NCBI GenBank assembly: GCA_008933765.1
Contig: WBUK01000005.1
Span: forward strand, 62,001-126,000
DNA: 64,000 nucleotides
DNA from: Ignavibacteriaceae bacterium
Lineage (GTDB): Bacteria; Bacteroidota; Ignavibacteria; Ignavibacteriales; Ignavibacteriaceae
Direction of reading: 5' to 3'
Shown here: positions 34,739 to 44,189 of the stretch, one piece after another
How positions within the stretch are numbered: position 1 is the first letter of the stretch
How the letters are laid out: the number at the start of each line of letters is the position of its first letter
Program-made: the position numbers and the translations under genes
Notes under the pieces: model-generated
What the model was told of the DNA's origin: nothing
What the model saw: the letters and a program-made list of their open reading frames with translations, nothing else
Database searches by the model: none

Positions 34739-35626
34739 ATGCGAAAACTTAACCTTTTTCTCCTCTTTTTCGTTGCGTGCTCCGTCATTTTATATCCGCA
34801 AACGATCAAGGAGACGAACAACCGAATTGTTGCCTCACTTATTATTTCGAACTTCATCGATGGGCAACTGCCGTTTGATTTTCTGCCTGAAATTCAAAAA
34901 GTTAAAGCTGAAAAGATAAAAGCGGTTGAAAAGATCAGAGGTAACGAATATACCGTAAAACCCTCTAAAGTTCCGGAGAAGGGAATTTCATTCATCGAAA
35001 AAAGATATGTTGCCGAGTTTGATAATAACGGCAACATTTCGAAATTCAGCTCCGGTGAATACAGGTACGGAGGGCTTGTCTTTGAGTTTCTCTTTGATTA
35101 TGCAAAAAACGGCAACATTTCCGGCGCTAAACTGCTCGTAAAAGATACTCTCGGAAATGTTAACATCAGCACTACCTACGAGTTCAAATTTGAGGGCGAC
35201 CTCGTGAAAGAAGCCAAAAAAACGGAAAATTTAATCCAGGTTGAACACACTTCTTTCAAATTTAAATATCGCACCAACGGCTCGATCGAAAGTGTGTATG
35301 CAGACTCAAGAACTGAAAGCCTCTACGATTTTGACGAGCAGGGAAGAACCCTGAAATATAATGCCGCTATTGGCAAAACATACTCTTACGATAAATCGGG
35401 CAAACTTGCCAAAGTTGCTGTCAATGGCGAATATGGTGAAAAGTGGGAGAGCGCATATAATTACGATAAATCCGGGAATCTAACCTCGATAAAAACTACC
35501 GGGGACAACACAGAGGAAATGAAATACACTCTCGGAAAAAATGGTTTACCTCTTTCCGCTTCGTTTATGTTTGATTCACAGGGGGAACTTTGGGGGTTGA
35601 ACTACGAATTTAAATACAAAAAATAA
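34739..35626 (+). CDS. secreted YD-like repeat protein (paralogue 3)
   Basis: 295 residues, 14 bases after the previous gene with a GGAGG box, so co-transcribed. A signal peptide (about residues 1-20) is followed by IVASLIISNFIDGQLPFDFLPEIQKVK, closely similar to the next gene (IATLFVLDLTYAELPLDFLPSLEKRQ), then YD-like units (FDYAKNGNISGAKL, FKYRTNGSIESV, YSYDKSGKLAKV, YNYDKSGNLTSI, YTLGKNGLPLSA). Function unknown; the conserved spacing among the paralogues argues for one fold. Confidence 0.7.
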   Translation: MRKLNLFLLFFVACSVILYPQTIKETNNRIVASLIISNFIDGQLPFDFLPEIQKVKAEKIKAVEKIRGNEYTVKPSKVPEKGISFIEKRYVAEFDNNGNISKFSSGEYRYGGLVFEFLFDYAKNGNISGAKLLVKDTLGNVNISTTYEFKFEGDLVKEAKKTENLIQVEHTSFKFKYRTNGSIESVYADSRTESLYDFDEQGRTLKYNAAIGKTYSYDKSGKLAKVAVNGEYGEKWESAYNYDKSGNLTSIKTTGDNTEEMKYTLGKNGLPLSASFMFDSQGELWGLNYEFKYKK

Positions 35627-35744
35627 GTCCGGGGAAAAAAACAGAAAAAGATATTCACATAAGAAGTTCAAATAATAAGAACCCGGAGTGAATTCGCAAG
35701 ATAAATTCAACAACGAAATTCAAAAAAGAAAAACAAAGTATTAA

Positions 35745-36647
35745 ATGAAAAAGAAAATATTATTGCTGTTCCTCTTTGCAGCGTTCGCTGCTTTCCCGCA
35801 AAAAAACCGGGAAAAGATGAACGAAACAATTGCAACTCTTTTCGTGCTTGACTTAACCTATGCGGAACTGCCGTTAGACTTTCTGCCAAGCCTTGAGAAA
35901 AGACAAAAGTTAAAAATAAAATCCGTCGAAAAAATCAGCAGCCAAAATTATTCGCTTGATGAGGGTGATGAACCCTTAGAAGGTGTTGAGCCAACAGCAA
36001 TGGTTTTTGCCTTTGAGTTCGATAACAACGGAAGAGTTTCCAAATTTACTTACACTGATAAGCGTTTTGACAACAAAATTACCGAAAACTTAATTAATTA
36101 TGACAAGAACGGTTTCTTTTCCGGCTTCACCCGGAAAGTAACCGACCTTTCGGGCGAAGTTCTGAAAACAGCGAATTTCAAACCTCTTTTTGAAGGCAAC
36201 CGCCTCTCTGAGATCGTCAGGGTTGACGATAAAGCAGCGCCAATTCCTAACTCAACTCTATATACTTTTGAGTACAGACCCGATGGTTCGCTCAAAAACG
36301 CTCTTTTCAGAGAGACCTCAGCAAATTATTACTTCGACGAGGAGGAAAGAATTTCCAAAATTCACCGGATTAACCCTATCAACTTCTATTATGATAAATC
36401 GGGAAATTTGGTTCAGCAAAAAGGCTGGAGCAATCTTGATGAAGACCATGAACTTTGGAATTCTGACTACAATTATGATAAAGAGGGCAACCTGTTATCT
36501 TCTTCAACAACAAGCCCTTACCTGGAAGAAGAGTATAATTACACACTCGGTGCCAATGGCTTACCTGTAGAAGCCCGATACAAAGTTGTTGCTGAAGACG
36601 GCACTGAAGGAATTAATTTCGAGTTCAGATATACTTACCGGAAATAA
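35745..36647 (+). CDS. secreted YD-like repeat protein (paralogue 4)
   Basis: 300 residues with a short signal peptide (MKKKILLLFLFAAFAAFPQ). It shares the N-terminal LPLDFLPSLEK block and YD-like units with the upstream paralogue (FEYRPDGSLKNA, FYYDKSGNLVQQ, YNYDKEGNLLSS, YTLGANGLPVEA). A 118-base gap separates it from the previous gene. The tandem arrangement suggests expansion by gene duplication. No toxin or enzyme domain is seen. Confidence 0.7.
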   Translation: MKKKILLLFLFAAFAAFPQKNREKMNETIATLFVLDLTYAELPLDFLPSLEKRQKLKIKSVEKISSQNYSLDEGDEPLEGVEPTAMVFAFEFDNNGRVSKFTYTDKRFDNKITENLINYDKNGFFSGFTRKVTDLSGEVLKTANFKPLFEGNRLSEIVRVDDKAAPIPNSTLYTFEYRPDGSLKNALFRETSANYYFDEEERISKIHRINPINFYYDKSGNLVQQKGWSNLDEDHELWNSDYNYDKEGNLLSSSTTSPYLEEEYNYTLGANGLPVEARYKVVAEDGTEGINFEFRYTYRK

Positions 36648-36655
36648 CCGACAAA

Positions 36656-37684
36656 TTACTTCCGAAGTCTGCGCACTTCGTCAGGTGTTAATTTCGTTAT
36701 ATTCGGATAATCTTCACAGAGCAGCGTGCCCGAAAAAACCTCGGGCATGCCGCCTGTATGTATAAAAATAACCGGCACATCTTTCCTCAACGCACCCGTG
36801 CGTGCCAAATCGAACAACCCTGCCATCGCTTTTGCTGTATAAACCTGATCGAAAATTAAACCTTCCAACCGGGCGCAATCATCGGCTGCTTCCCTTGCAA
36901 TTTTAACCGGTTTGGCGTACTCTTCAAAATAGTTGTCGTAAAGGTTATATTTTTCGAATATGAAAGCCTCACTCACCCCCAGAAGTGCCGCCGCACCCAG
37001 CTGCAATTCCTTCGTTATTTCCCTGATTTCATCGTTTTTTCTCGAAACACTTATGCCCGTTACCTCTGCGTTCGGAATGAAAAGCGAAGCCCCAAGCGCA
37101 ACCCCCGCCAGCGTTCCGCACGAACTGACCGGAGTGAAAATGTGCACTCTTTCATTCCCAGTCTGCCCGGCAAGTTCTTCCATCGCTTTCACATAGCCGA
37201 GCGTGCCGTAAGGCGTTGAACCACCCAGCGGCAAAACATAAGGCTTCTTCCCCTGAGCTGCCAACTCATCGCGCCATGCGTGTTGAAGTGTCGCTAAGTC
37301 TTCATCTTCGTTGCTGCCGTTTATGTAGCGTATTTCTGCACCAAACATCGTATCCAAAAGTAAATTCCCTTTAATTTCCGCAAAATCTTTTCCCCCGAGT
37401 ACAAGTTTAACATCCAGCCCCAATTTACATGCTGCGGCAGCTGTCATTCGTGCGTGGTTCGACTGTTGTGCCCCCACCGTAATAACGGAATCATACCCTC
37501 CGGCGATTGCCTGAGCAAGTTCAAACTCCAATTTCCGGGCTTTGTTACCGCCGAAGGCGAGCCCGGTCAGGTCGTCCCGTTTAATCAGAAGCTTCTCCAA
37601 ACCGAGGTGAAATGCTAATTTATCAGCAGGCTCCAACGGTGTCGGCAGGTTGGAAAGTTTAACTCTTGGTATTTTCGAAAACAT
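36656..37684 (-). CDS. D-cysteine desulfhydrase / ACC-deaminase-family PLP enzyme
   Basis: 342 residues of the fold-type II PLP family. The cofactor lysine is in LAFGGNKARKLEFEL (about residue 50); VGAQQSNHARMTAAAA and the phosphate-binding VSSCGTLAGVALG are as in DcyD and YedO. D-cysteine desulfhydrase makes pyruvate, H2S and ammonia; the related ACC deaminase cannot be excluded by motifs alone. It overlaps no neighbour and converges with the last YD-like gene (8 bases apart). Confidence 0.87.
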   Translation of the reverse strand: MFSKIPRVKLSNLPTPLEPADKLAFHLGLEKLLIKRDDLTGLAFGGNKARKLEFELAQAIAGGYDSVITVGAQQSNHARMTAAAACKLGLDVKLVLGGKDFAEIKGNLLLDTMFGAEIRYINGSNEDEDLATLQHAWRDELAAQGKKPYVLPLGGSTPYGTLGYVKAMEELAGQTGNERVHIFTPVSSCGTLAGVALGASLFIPNAEVTGISVSRKNDEIREITKELQLGAAALLGVSEAFIFEKYNLYDNYFEEYAKPVKIAREAADDCARLEGLIFDQVYTAKAMAGLFDLARTGALRKDVPVIFIHTGGMPEVFSGTLLCEDYPNITKLTPDEVRRLRK

Positions 37685-37801
37685 TGGGTTTCACTCTTTG
37701 TTCGTTGGTAAAATGTGTTGCATACAGTGCAAAAATAACGAAATTTCAGCTCAAAGTGGTTAACTCAGAAGGAAGTGTAGCAAAGGGTTAGCCCGGCGGC
37801 A

Positions 37802-37835
37802 ATAAAAAAGGCACCCGAGAAAACGAGTGCCTTTT
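37802..37835 (-). terminator. rho-independent terminator of the YceI genes
   Basis: AAAAGGCAC (37806-37814) pairs with GTGCCTTTT (37827-37835) around a short loop; on the minus strand it is followed by a T-run. It lies about 100 bases after the YceI stop at 37940. Confidence 0.85.
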
Positions 37836-37939
37836 GCAAAATCCCATACGGGTCTATTCAGTACAATATTTAACAATTGAAAATATTCAAGCCGGTGGAA
37901 AAACTGCTGTTAAAACATTTAACATTAATAAAGTCTTAA

Positions 37940-38476
37940 CTAAGCATCAATCTTCTTAATTACAACCTGCACTTCTAACCACACTTCATCGCTCACGAAC
38001 AACCCGCCGGTTTCTGACTCGGCATTCCAAAGCATACCGAAATCTTTTCTGTTTATCTTTCCGGTCAGTTTCGCTGCGGCAAGTTCGTTGTTCCATGGGT
38101 CAAGTCGCCAGCCGATATATTCAACATCCAGATCGATACTTTGAGTAACATCTTTGATCGTAAGATCGCCCGTTACAATATACCGATCATCACTGATTTT
38201 TTTAATCGCTGTTGAAGAAAATGTAAGATACGGATACTTTTCAACATCAAAAAAATCTGAGTGTCTTAAGTGTGCATCTCTTTTTTCTTCAGATGTTGAA
38301 ATTGAAGCAACATCAGCTTTAAAGAAAAACTTCCCTGACTCGAAGTGCTCATCAGCGAACTCGATCGACATTTCATACTTGGTGAATTTACCGTAAATAT
38401 CGGTAAACATCATGTGTTTTGCCCTGAACCCTATTCGGGTGTGTGCCGGGTCAGTTGTGCATTTAACTACAGACAT
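37940..38476 (-). CDS. YceI-family lipid-binding-like protein (copy 2)
   Basis: 178 residues of the YceI family, an eight-stranded beta-barrel binding isoprenoids or other lipids. Signature parts: HTRIGFRAKHMMFTDIYGKF, FFDVEKYPYLTFSSTAIKK, YIVTGDLTIKDVTQSIDLDVEY, and KINRKDFGMLWN. There is no signal peptide, so this copy is cytoplasmic, unlike classic periplasmic YceI. An AAGG box precedes the ATG. It is 54 bases after a paralogue on the same strand, from which it arose by duplication. Confidence 0.9.
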   Translation of the reverse strand: MSVVKCTTDPAHTRIGFRAKHMMFTDIYGKFTKYEMSIEFADEHFESGKFFFKADVASISTSEEKRDAHLRHSDFFDVEKYPYLTFSSTAIKKISDDRYIVTGDLTIKDVTQSIDLDVEYIGWRLDPWNNELAAAKLTGKINRKDFGMLWNAESETGGLFVSDEVWLEVQVVIKKIDA

Positions 38477-38530
38477 ATAACCTTGAAAATTTATTGAACA
38501 TTTTGTTTACAAAAATAATGTTTAACAGGC

Positions 38531-39067
38531 TTATTCAGCCACCTTGTTAAGTTCCATTTCGATGTTAATTTTCACTTCATCACCAACGAGCACGCCGCCT
38601 GTTTCCAGTGCTGCGTTCCAGAGGAGACCGTAATCTTTCCTGTTAATTTTACCCGTTAAAGTAGCGCCGGCTTTCACATTGCCCCATGGGTCTTTTTGCA
38701 GACCGCTGTACTCGCACTCTAAATCGATGCTTTTTGTAACATCTTTAATCGTAAAATCGCCCGTAACGATGAAGTTGTGATCCGAAAGTTTCTTCACGCC
38801 TGTGGAAACAAATGTAAGTTTCGGGAATTTCTCCGCATCAAAGAAGTCAGCACTTCTAAGGTGGTTATCTCTGTCGTTGTTTGCGGTTGTAATCGAGTTA
38901 ACATCCGCCGAAAAACTTACTTTTGTAGTTTCAAACTTATCATCTTCGTTTTCAATTGTAGCTTCATATTTTTCAAATTTGCCTGAAAGATTCGTAAACA
39001 TCATGTGTTTAACTTTGAAACCGATTTCGGTGTGTGAGTAGTCAATCGACCATTTTGAAGTTGCCAT
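38531..39067 (-). CDS. YceI-family lipid-binding-like protein (copy 1)
   Basis: 178 residues from the ATG at 39067, chosen because a GGAG box lies six bases before it; an in-frame TTG at 39079 overlaps that box. Conserved parts: HTEIGFKVKHMMFTNLSGKF, FFDAEKFPKLTFVSTGVKK, TGDFTIKDVTKSIDLECEY and KINRKDYGLLWN. No signal peptide. It is in a probable operon with pirin upstream and the second YceI downstream, a grouping that fits redox or stress functions often linked with pirins. Confidence 0.9.
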   Translation of the reverse strand: MATSKWSIDYSHTEIGFKVKHMMFTNLSGKFEKYEATIENEDDKFETTKVSFSADVNSITTANNDRDNHLRSADFFDAEKFPKLTFVSTGVKKLSDHNFIVTGDFTIKDVTKSIDLECEYSGLQKDPWGNVKAGATLTGKINRKDYGLLWNAALETGGVLVGDEVKINIEMELNKVAE

Positions 39068-39104
39068 TGTGTTCTCCAATATTAAATTAATGTAAAGTTA
39101 GAAA

Positions 39105-39833
39105 TTACTGATTCATCGGCACTTCCATCAGTAAAATGGAAATGCCGGTAATAGATTTAAAGTTCACTTTGTTAGTATCCCAAAGCCCAAAGCCATCTCT
39201 TGGGTTCAGTTTTTGCCCCTGAACCTCGGCTTCGCCGCTGATTACGAAAACATAAAGCCCGTTTTGTGGGTTGTTTAGTGTGTAGTCAAGCTCTTTCCCC
39301 TTTTCAAGGTCTGCGATATTGAACCATGCATCCTGGTGAATCCAAACGCCGTCGTCGTTTTTATTTGGTGAAACGATCTGTTGGAATTTATTTTTTCGGT
39401 CGGCTATGTTAAGGGTTATTTGATCGTATCTCGGTGTAACATCTCTTCGGTTTGGGTAAACCCAAATTTGCAGAAGTTCAACGGGTTGATCGTTGTTTTT
39501 GTTATACTCGCTGTGTCTTATCCCGGAGCCTGCGCTCATCACCTGAATATCACCGTGACGGATAACTTCAGTGTTCCCCATCGAATCTTTATGCTCAAGG
39601 TCTCCAACCAAAGGGATAGTGATTATCTCCATATTATCGTGCGGGTGCATGCCGAAGCCCATACCGGGTTCGATGTAATCATCGTTCAGAACGCGCAGTG
39701 CGCCGAAGTGCATCCGCGCGGGGTCGTAGTAGTTTGCAAAACTGAAAGTATGTTTTGTTTTCAGCCAGCCGTGGTCGGCGCCCCCGCGGGAGTCCGCAGT
39801 ATGCAGAATAGTATTCATCAGTTTGCTTGTCAT
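39105..39833 (-). CDS. pirin-family protein
   Basis: 242 residues from the ATG at 39833, which has a GGAG box six bases upstream; an earlier TTG at 39860 is less likely. Pirin is a bicupin; the metal-site motif is in FGMHPHDNMEIITIPLVG and ...GSGIRHSEYN. DHGWLKTKHTFSFANYYDP is the family's N-terminal signature. Many bacterial pirins have quercetinase activity or regulate metabolism. It lies 38 bases before the first YceI gene on the same strand. Confidence 0.93.
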   Translation of the reverse strand: MTSKLMNTILHTADSRGGADHGWLKTKHTFSFANYYDPARMHFGALRVLNDDYIEPGMGFGMHPHDNMEIITIPLVGDLEHKDSMGNTEVIRHGDIQVMSAGSGIRHSEYNKNNDQPVELLQIWVYPNRRDVTPRYDQITLNIADRKNKFQQIVSPNKNDDGVWIHQDAWFNIADLEKGKELDYTLNNPQNGLYVFVISGEAEVQGQKLNPRDGFGLWDTNKVNFKSITGISILLMEVPMNQ

Positions 39834-40213
39834 CTTAATCTCCGCATTTTTTGAAATCAACTGTACAAATCTACCTCTTAGCGCCGCGCCCCTCCAATAA
39901 ACAGTATTAAGAAATAACCTTAATGTAGATTAAGAAAAAAGCAAAAAAAAACGGCTGCCCTTCAAAAGAAAGGCAGCCGCATGTATATACTTTGGAGTAA
40001 GTATTGAAACCTATTAAGACACAATTAGCAGTTGACTCAATTCGAACCAAATGTAAGGTATCTCAAGCGCAATATAACATTTTTATTTCAATGTTGCATG
40101 TCTTTTTAATTCCTCTTCAAAATTTTGAGAAATTATCTAAAACATATTGCCATTTCAAAGACACTCAAGCTTAATTCTCATCAAATTGATTAGAAATTAA
40201 GTAAAACAAAAAC
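39834..40213. other. intergenic stretch with terminator
   Basis: Holds the pirin promoter region and, near 39944-39979, the terminator of the T9SS gene. Nothing else is seen. Confidence 0.5.
39944..39979 (-). terminator. rho-independent terminator of the T9SS-protein gene
   Basis: CGGCTGCC and GGCAGCCG form an 8-base GC-rich stem around about 12 bases, followed on the minus strand by a T-run of nine or more. It is about 235 bases downstream of the stop at 40214, leaving a long 3' untranslated region. Confidence 0.85.
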
Positions 40214-43200
40214 TTACTTCAGCAACATTAGCTTTTTGATGTCGCTGTTTTTGCCCTGAACAAGTTTGTAGAAATAAATTCCTGAAGGAAGGTTAGCTGC
40301 ATCGAACCTTACTTCATATTTGCCGGGTTGTTTGTAGTCGTCAACCAAATTGGCGACAACATTTCCGAGAATATCGTAAACCACAAGGCTGACCTGACCC
40401 GCCTCCTTGATGCTGTAAAGAATCATCGTTGATGGGTTGAACGGGTTCGGATAGTTCTGCCCGAGGCTGAAATCAAGGTTCATCAGAGCATCCTCAACGC
40501 CCACAGGGTTCGAGTTGATGTAGAAGGTATAAACAACCCCTTCAGCCGCTGTGAACTGATACGATGTAACCTGCAGCATGTTAACCGGTGCGTTGATTCC
40601 TTCGCCCGTCAGGTGGAATTTATAGTTGTTTCTGATATCCTGCGGAATTGCCGCCAAAATATCCTCCCAGCTGAGTGTAACAACACCCGCCTTGTTAGAA
40701 ACCACCTTGAACTCCCACGATTTTGAACCGTTAACTGAGTATGGCTCACGAATATCAGCACCATATTTTACTGTGAAATTCGACCACCCCTCGTGGCGGA
40801 AGTAACTTTCAACAGCGTTGCTTGCCGGTGCCATCGGTGCTTTTGCTAAGTCAAACACCCCGTCGTAACCGGAGGTAGCACTTTGGTTTGTTCCAAACAC
40901 TAAATATTTATCAACGGCGCCGTTAGCGGAGGTTTTAACCGTAACCGCCCAGTCGTCGTTGGTAGCTTCAGCGGCAATAATTTCCTGTTTCACGGGCGTT
41001 GTCTGCTCGGTCTGATAGAGATATTTAATGTTCAGATCGTTATCATTTGCAAAGAACCAGTTACCGTTCCACGCACTTAGAGTTGTGGTGGTGTCGTACG
41101 CACCTGAACCGTTTGAATAGATGTAAATCGGCCGCTGCACATAACCCTGATTAACGGCTTCTTCGATCGTGTAGAAAGTGCCGTTCTTCTGAATCCTTAC
41201 ATCAGCTTTGGCAGTTCCGTTAACAAACGGCGAGGCAATCATGTTCCAGCCGCCGGCTAACGAAAAGGTCTGGTCTGAAGTGATCGGGAGACCCGAAACA
41301 CTTACGCTGCCCGCCACTTCCGTACCGAGCCAGTAACCGCGCGCCGGCACCAAAACCGTCGAGGTTACATAGTTGCCGCCTGAATATCCGTAGAGATAGT
41401 AAAGCGGGAAGCCGGCGAGGATATCAGAAGCTAAGCTTGAAGTGGGGTTAATCGGAATCGACATCAAATTCCACCCGGCGGAAAAATTGTGCGAAACGGA
41501 AGAGTAGGTTCCCGTTCCGGTCAGCTGCACATCAGTTGGCGAACTTGGTGCGTTGCTCACAATCGAAGCCGTACCCGTTGCCGCTCCCTCAGCCGAAGGC
41601 GTAAAAGCAAACGGCAGCGAAACTGAATCACCATAAGGAACCGTAACAGGTAATGCACCCGTGAAAGTGAAAGGCGATTGCCCGCTTCTTAGTACCGGAA
41701 CAGAGGATACAACAAGATCAACCGCATCACCACCCGTGTTTTTAACCCATACGGAACCATTCGCAGTTGTGCCGACTAAAGTGCTGCCGAAATCCAAAGT
41801 TGAAGGGCGAACTGTTATACCCGGTGCAGCAAGAACACCGGCACCAAACAGCGGCACCGTTACTGTTCCGTGCAGCGGATCGTTACTTGTAACAACCAGC
41901 GAGCCGGTGAATGCGGCTACCGAAGAAGGAGCAAATTTCACATGCCTTACAATAGTGTCGTTTTGGTTCAAAGTTACCTGGGCACCACTTCCCACGAAAG
42001 AAAAACCGGCACCTGATACACCCATACTGTTCACCGTTAAGGGAAGCTCGCCTAAATTACTGATTGTAACCGCAAGTGTGCTTGTGGCATTGGTTTTAAC
42101 ATTGCCAAACTGAAGTGTATCCGGCACGATTGAAATCAAAGGATTTGTCGGCGGAACACCAATTGTCAGCTCAAAATTGCGGGTAACTGCGTTGCCGTTT
42201 GTGTAGGTGTAGCTGCCGGCGCGCAGATCGGTAACCGTGTTGTTTGTGTTGTCTTTCAGTTTGATTTCATAGTTTGCCGGAATATCCTCAAACGAAGCCG
42301 CAGAAAGCGTGATGTCCCCCGTTTGGTCAGACCTAACCGTCAGCGTCCAGGTTTTGGTTGTGTTCGAAAGATCAATCAGGCTCTTGAAATCTCTTTCAAA
42401 TTTTGGACCTAACATCGACTCCCAGTCATCCCTCGGGAAATAAACCGAAAGGTAGTTATTCGGCGGTGCAACAGCTTTCGGGTGGTCAAGCCCGGCGTCG
42501 TAATCGTCCGTTGCATTTCTGAACATCCCCGCCATTGCGGTTGTATCGGCGTAGCCCGTCGTAGTAGCTTTCAGCCTGAGCGACCAGCCGTGGTTATCCA
42601 CAGTAAACGCTGAACCGGGTATCATCTTATCGATAAACGAAACATTCAGGAAGTGCGGGTTGAACGCAATGGCACCCTGTGTTGTGTTATCGGTGAAAAG
42701 ATTGGAGGGCACGCCGCCGGTGATGGAAGCGGTGTTATCCCAGTCTTCTTCCACATAAGCAACTAAGTTAATCTGTTTCGGGTTGCCGAGGTCCGCGCGT
42801 TTTATGCTCATTTCCCAGTAGCCCGTGCCGGGATTTTTGAAATTAGCCGTTGTGAAACCGGCAGGCACCCAAGCCGAGCCGTCGAACTGTTTTCTGTATT
42901 CGGTAATATCCGAAGTTTTGAAAGTGTAGTGATAGTTCGCAGAAAACGGAAGTGTTGGCGCCCATCTCCATGCGTCAGCGGATGTGGTTCCCGTTCCGTC
43001 CGTTGGGTTCGGTTTTGGGTCTGTATCGATATAAAGATGAATTGCTCTGTCGTTATCGGTTAACGAGCCACCCGGTGTGTTCCCGGAATATGCAAAATAG
43101 AGGTAGTCAGCATCCCAGGTAATATATGCACTAATCTGCTGTCTTGTAGTGTTGAATTTTTCGTTCAGTTCACTGAACCCGTTGTTTCCGTCTATTGCCT

Positions 43201-43873
43201 CCGTTCTGAAGGTTGTGTAAGTCTGCGCACCACCAACGGGTGATGAGACAACGGAAATGTCGTCCAAGCGGATTTCCGGTCGTGTACCTGAACCTGAAAT
43301 ACTGTAATATTTCCACCTCAGATATAACTCGGCTTGGTTGTTACATTCTGCCGGAAGTGTAAGTGGGCCAAAAGCAAGCGAGTGCCCCTGAGTACCGGAA
43401 GAGATATACTCAACCGGTCCGGGTACATCCAGCCATGTGCCGTTACCTATCCGGTACTGAAGGCGCAAACCGTAAGTTCTCGCCCCGACAACTTTGGTTT
43501 GAGCGGTGAAATAAACCTTAATATTTTCCCGCCCTGTGGCATTCAGACCAACAGTTGCAGCACCAAGGTTGCCTGAGGTGCCTGTGTTTACAAACGAAAT
43601 ACCCTCTGCACCAAGCCCGTTGATTCTTGGCCCCGTTGCCAAATTATACGCCAGTGTATAATCACTCGACATTTCGACACCAAGCTCCGGGTCTTGCGTC
43701 GAAGTCCGGTGGAATTTCATGTTCGCAGGGTAAGTGCCGGCGGCGTTTGCGGCAGCCCACTCCGTAAAGGAATATGCCCCCGTGCTCAGGTTAAACAAAG
43801 CCGGGTTTGTCTGAGCCAAAAGCGGCAACGCCAACAGCACAATGGTTGAAAGTGTAGCACGAATTTTAAACAT
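40214..43873 (-). CDS. large secreted T9SS-sorted protein with Hydin-like repeats
   Basis: 1219 residues. A signal peptide (1-20), an N-terminal beta-sandwich region (about 30-215), a glycan-binding-like domain (about 220-400, DADYLYFAYSGNTPGG, RAIHLYIDTD), then two Hydin/ASPM-like Ig domains (about 595-800) with the pattern LQFGNVKTNATSTLAVTISN and VTSNDPLHGTVTVPL, further beta modules, and a C-terminal T9SS type A sorting domain (about 1145-1219: NYPNPFNPST, VYDILGNVVANL, SGIYFYKL, KKLMLLK). It would be exported by the Sec system, translocated by the type IX system and attached to or released from the surface. An AGGA box precedes the ATG. Ligand unknown. Confidence 0.88.
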   Translation of the reverse strand: MFKIRATLSTIVLLALPLLAQTNPALFNLSTGAYSFTEWAAANAAGTYPANMKFHRTSTQDPELGVEMSSDYTLAYNLATGPRINGLGAEGISFVNTGTSGNLGAATVGLNATGRENIKVYFTAQTKVVGARTYGLRLQYRIGNGTWLDVPGPVEYISSGTQGHSLAFGPLTLPAECNNQAELYLRWKYYSISGSGTRPEIRLDDISVVSSPVGGAQTYTTFRTEAIDGNNGFSELNEKFNTTRQQISAYITWDADYLYFAYSGNTPGGSLTDNDRAIHLYIDTDPKPNPTDGTGTTSADAWRWAPTLPFSANYHYTFKTSDITEYRKQFDGSAWVPAGFTTANFKNPGTGYWEMSIKRADLGNPKQINLVAYVEEDWDNTASITGGVPSNLFTDNTTQGAIAFNPHFLNVSFIDKMIPGSAFTVDNHGWSLRLKATTTGYADTTAMAGMFRNATDDYDAGLDHPKAVAPPNNYLSVYFPRDDWESMLGPKFERDFKSLIDLSNTTKTWTLTVRSDQTGDITLSAASFEDIPANYEIKLKDNTNNTVTDLRAGSYTYTNGNAVTRNFELTIGVPPTNPLISIVPDTLQFGNVKTNATSTLAVTISNLGELPLTVNSMGVSGAGFSFVGSGAQVTLNQNDTIVRHVKFAPSSVAAFTGSLVVTSNDPLHGTVTVPLFGAGVLAAPGITVRPSTLDFGSTLVGTTANGSVWVKNTGGDAVDLVVSSVPVLRSGQSPFTFTGALPVTVPYGDSVSLPFAFTPSAEGAATGTASIVSNAPSSPTDVQLTGTGTYSSVSHNFSAGWNLMSIPINPTSSLASDILAGFPLYYLYGYSGGNYVTSTVLVPARGYWLGTEVAGSVSVSGLPITSDQTFSLAGGWNMIASPFVNGTAKADVRIQKNGTFYTIEEAVNQGYVQRPIYIYSNGSGAYDTTTTLSAWNGNWFFANDNDLNIKYLYQTEQTTPVKQEIIAAEATNDDWAVTVKTSANGAVDKYLVFGTNQSATSGYDGVFDLAKAPMAPASNAVESYFRHEGWSNFTVKYGADIREPYSVNGSKSWEFKVVSNKAGVVTLSWEDILAAIPQDIRNNYKFHLTGEGINAPVNMLQVTSYQFTAAEGVVYTFYINSNPVGVEDALMNLDFSLGQNYPNPFNPSTMILYSIKEAGQVSLVVYDILGNVVANLVDDYKQPGKYEVRFDAANLPSGIYFYKLVQGKNSDIKKLMLLK

Positions 43874-44189
43874 ACTTATATGTCCTGTGTTTTAGTTAAT
43901 CACTGATGATAATTATTAAAAACTCAGCAAAGGCTTATTGCTAAGCCAAAAAATCAGGTTAAACTTTAAGTAAAAAGTGAATACAGAGAAGACCTCCCGA
44001 TGGGCACTAACCTAAAAATTAAAAATTAATAACCTGCCGGCAAGTAAGCCAAACCCCGGCTTACTTATCGCATTTTTCACTCTATGGAATTTACCTAAAA
44101 CCTAATAAACGAGATGTGCCCAAATATAAACAAAAAAGGGATGTAAAATAGTGTATTTTACATCCCTCATGGAAAATTTGAGACTTAAA
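43874..44189. other. intergenic stretch with terminator
   Basis: Contains the promoter region of the T9SS gene and the strong terminator of the rlmI-like gene at 44132-44167. No ORF. Confidence 0.5.
44132..44167 (-). terminator. rho-independent terminator of the RlmI-like gene
   Basis: A perfect 14-base stem, AGGGATGTAAAATA (44137-44150) with TATTTTACATCCCT (44154-44167), three-base loop, and on the minus strand a T-run directly after. It lies 23 bases after the stop at 44190. Confidence 0.92.

Noticed and set aside
26003-36647. RHS toxin system
   Set aside because: The YD-like proteins are short, lack the RHS core motif and a C-terminal toxin, and no secretion gene is near.
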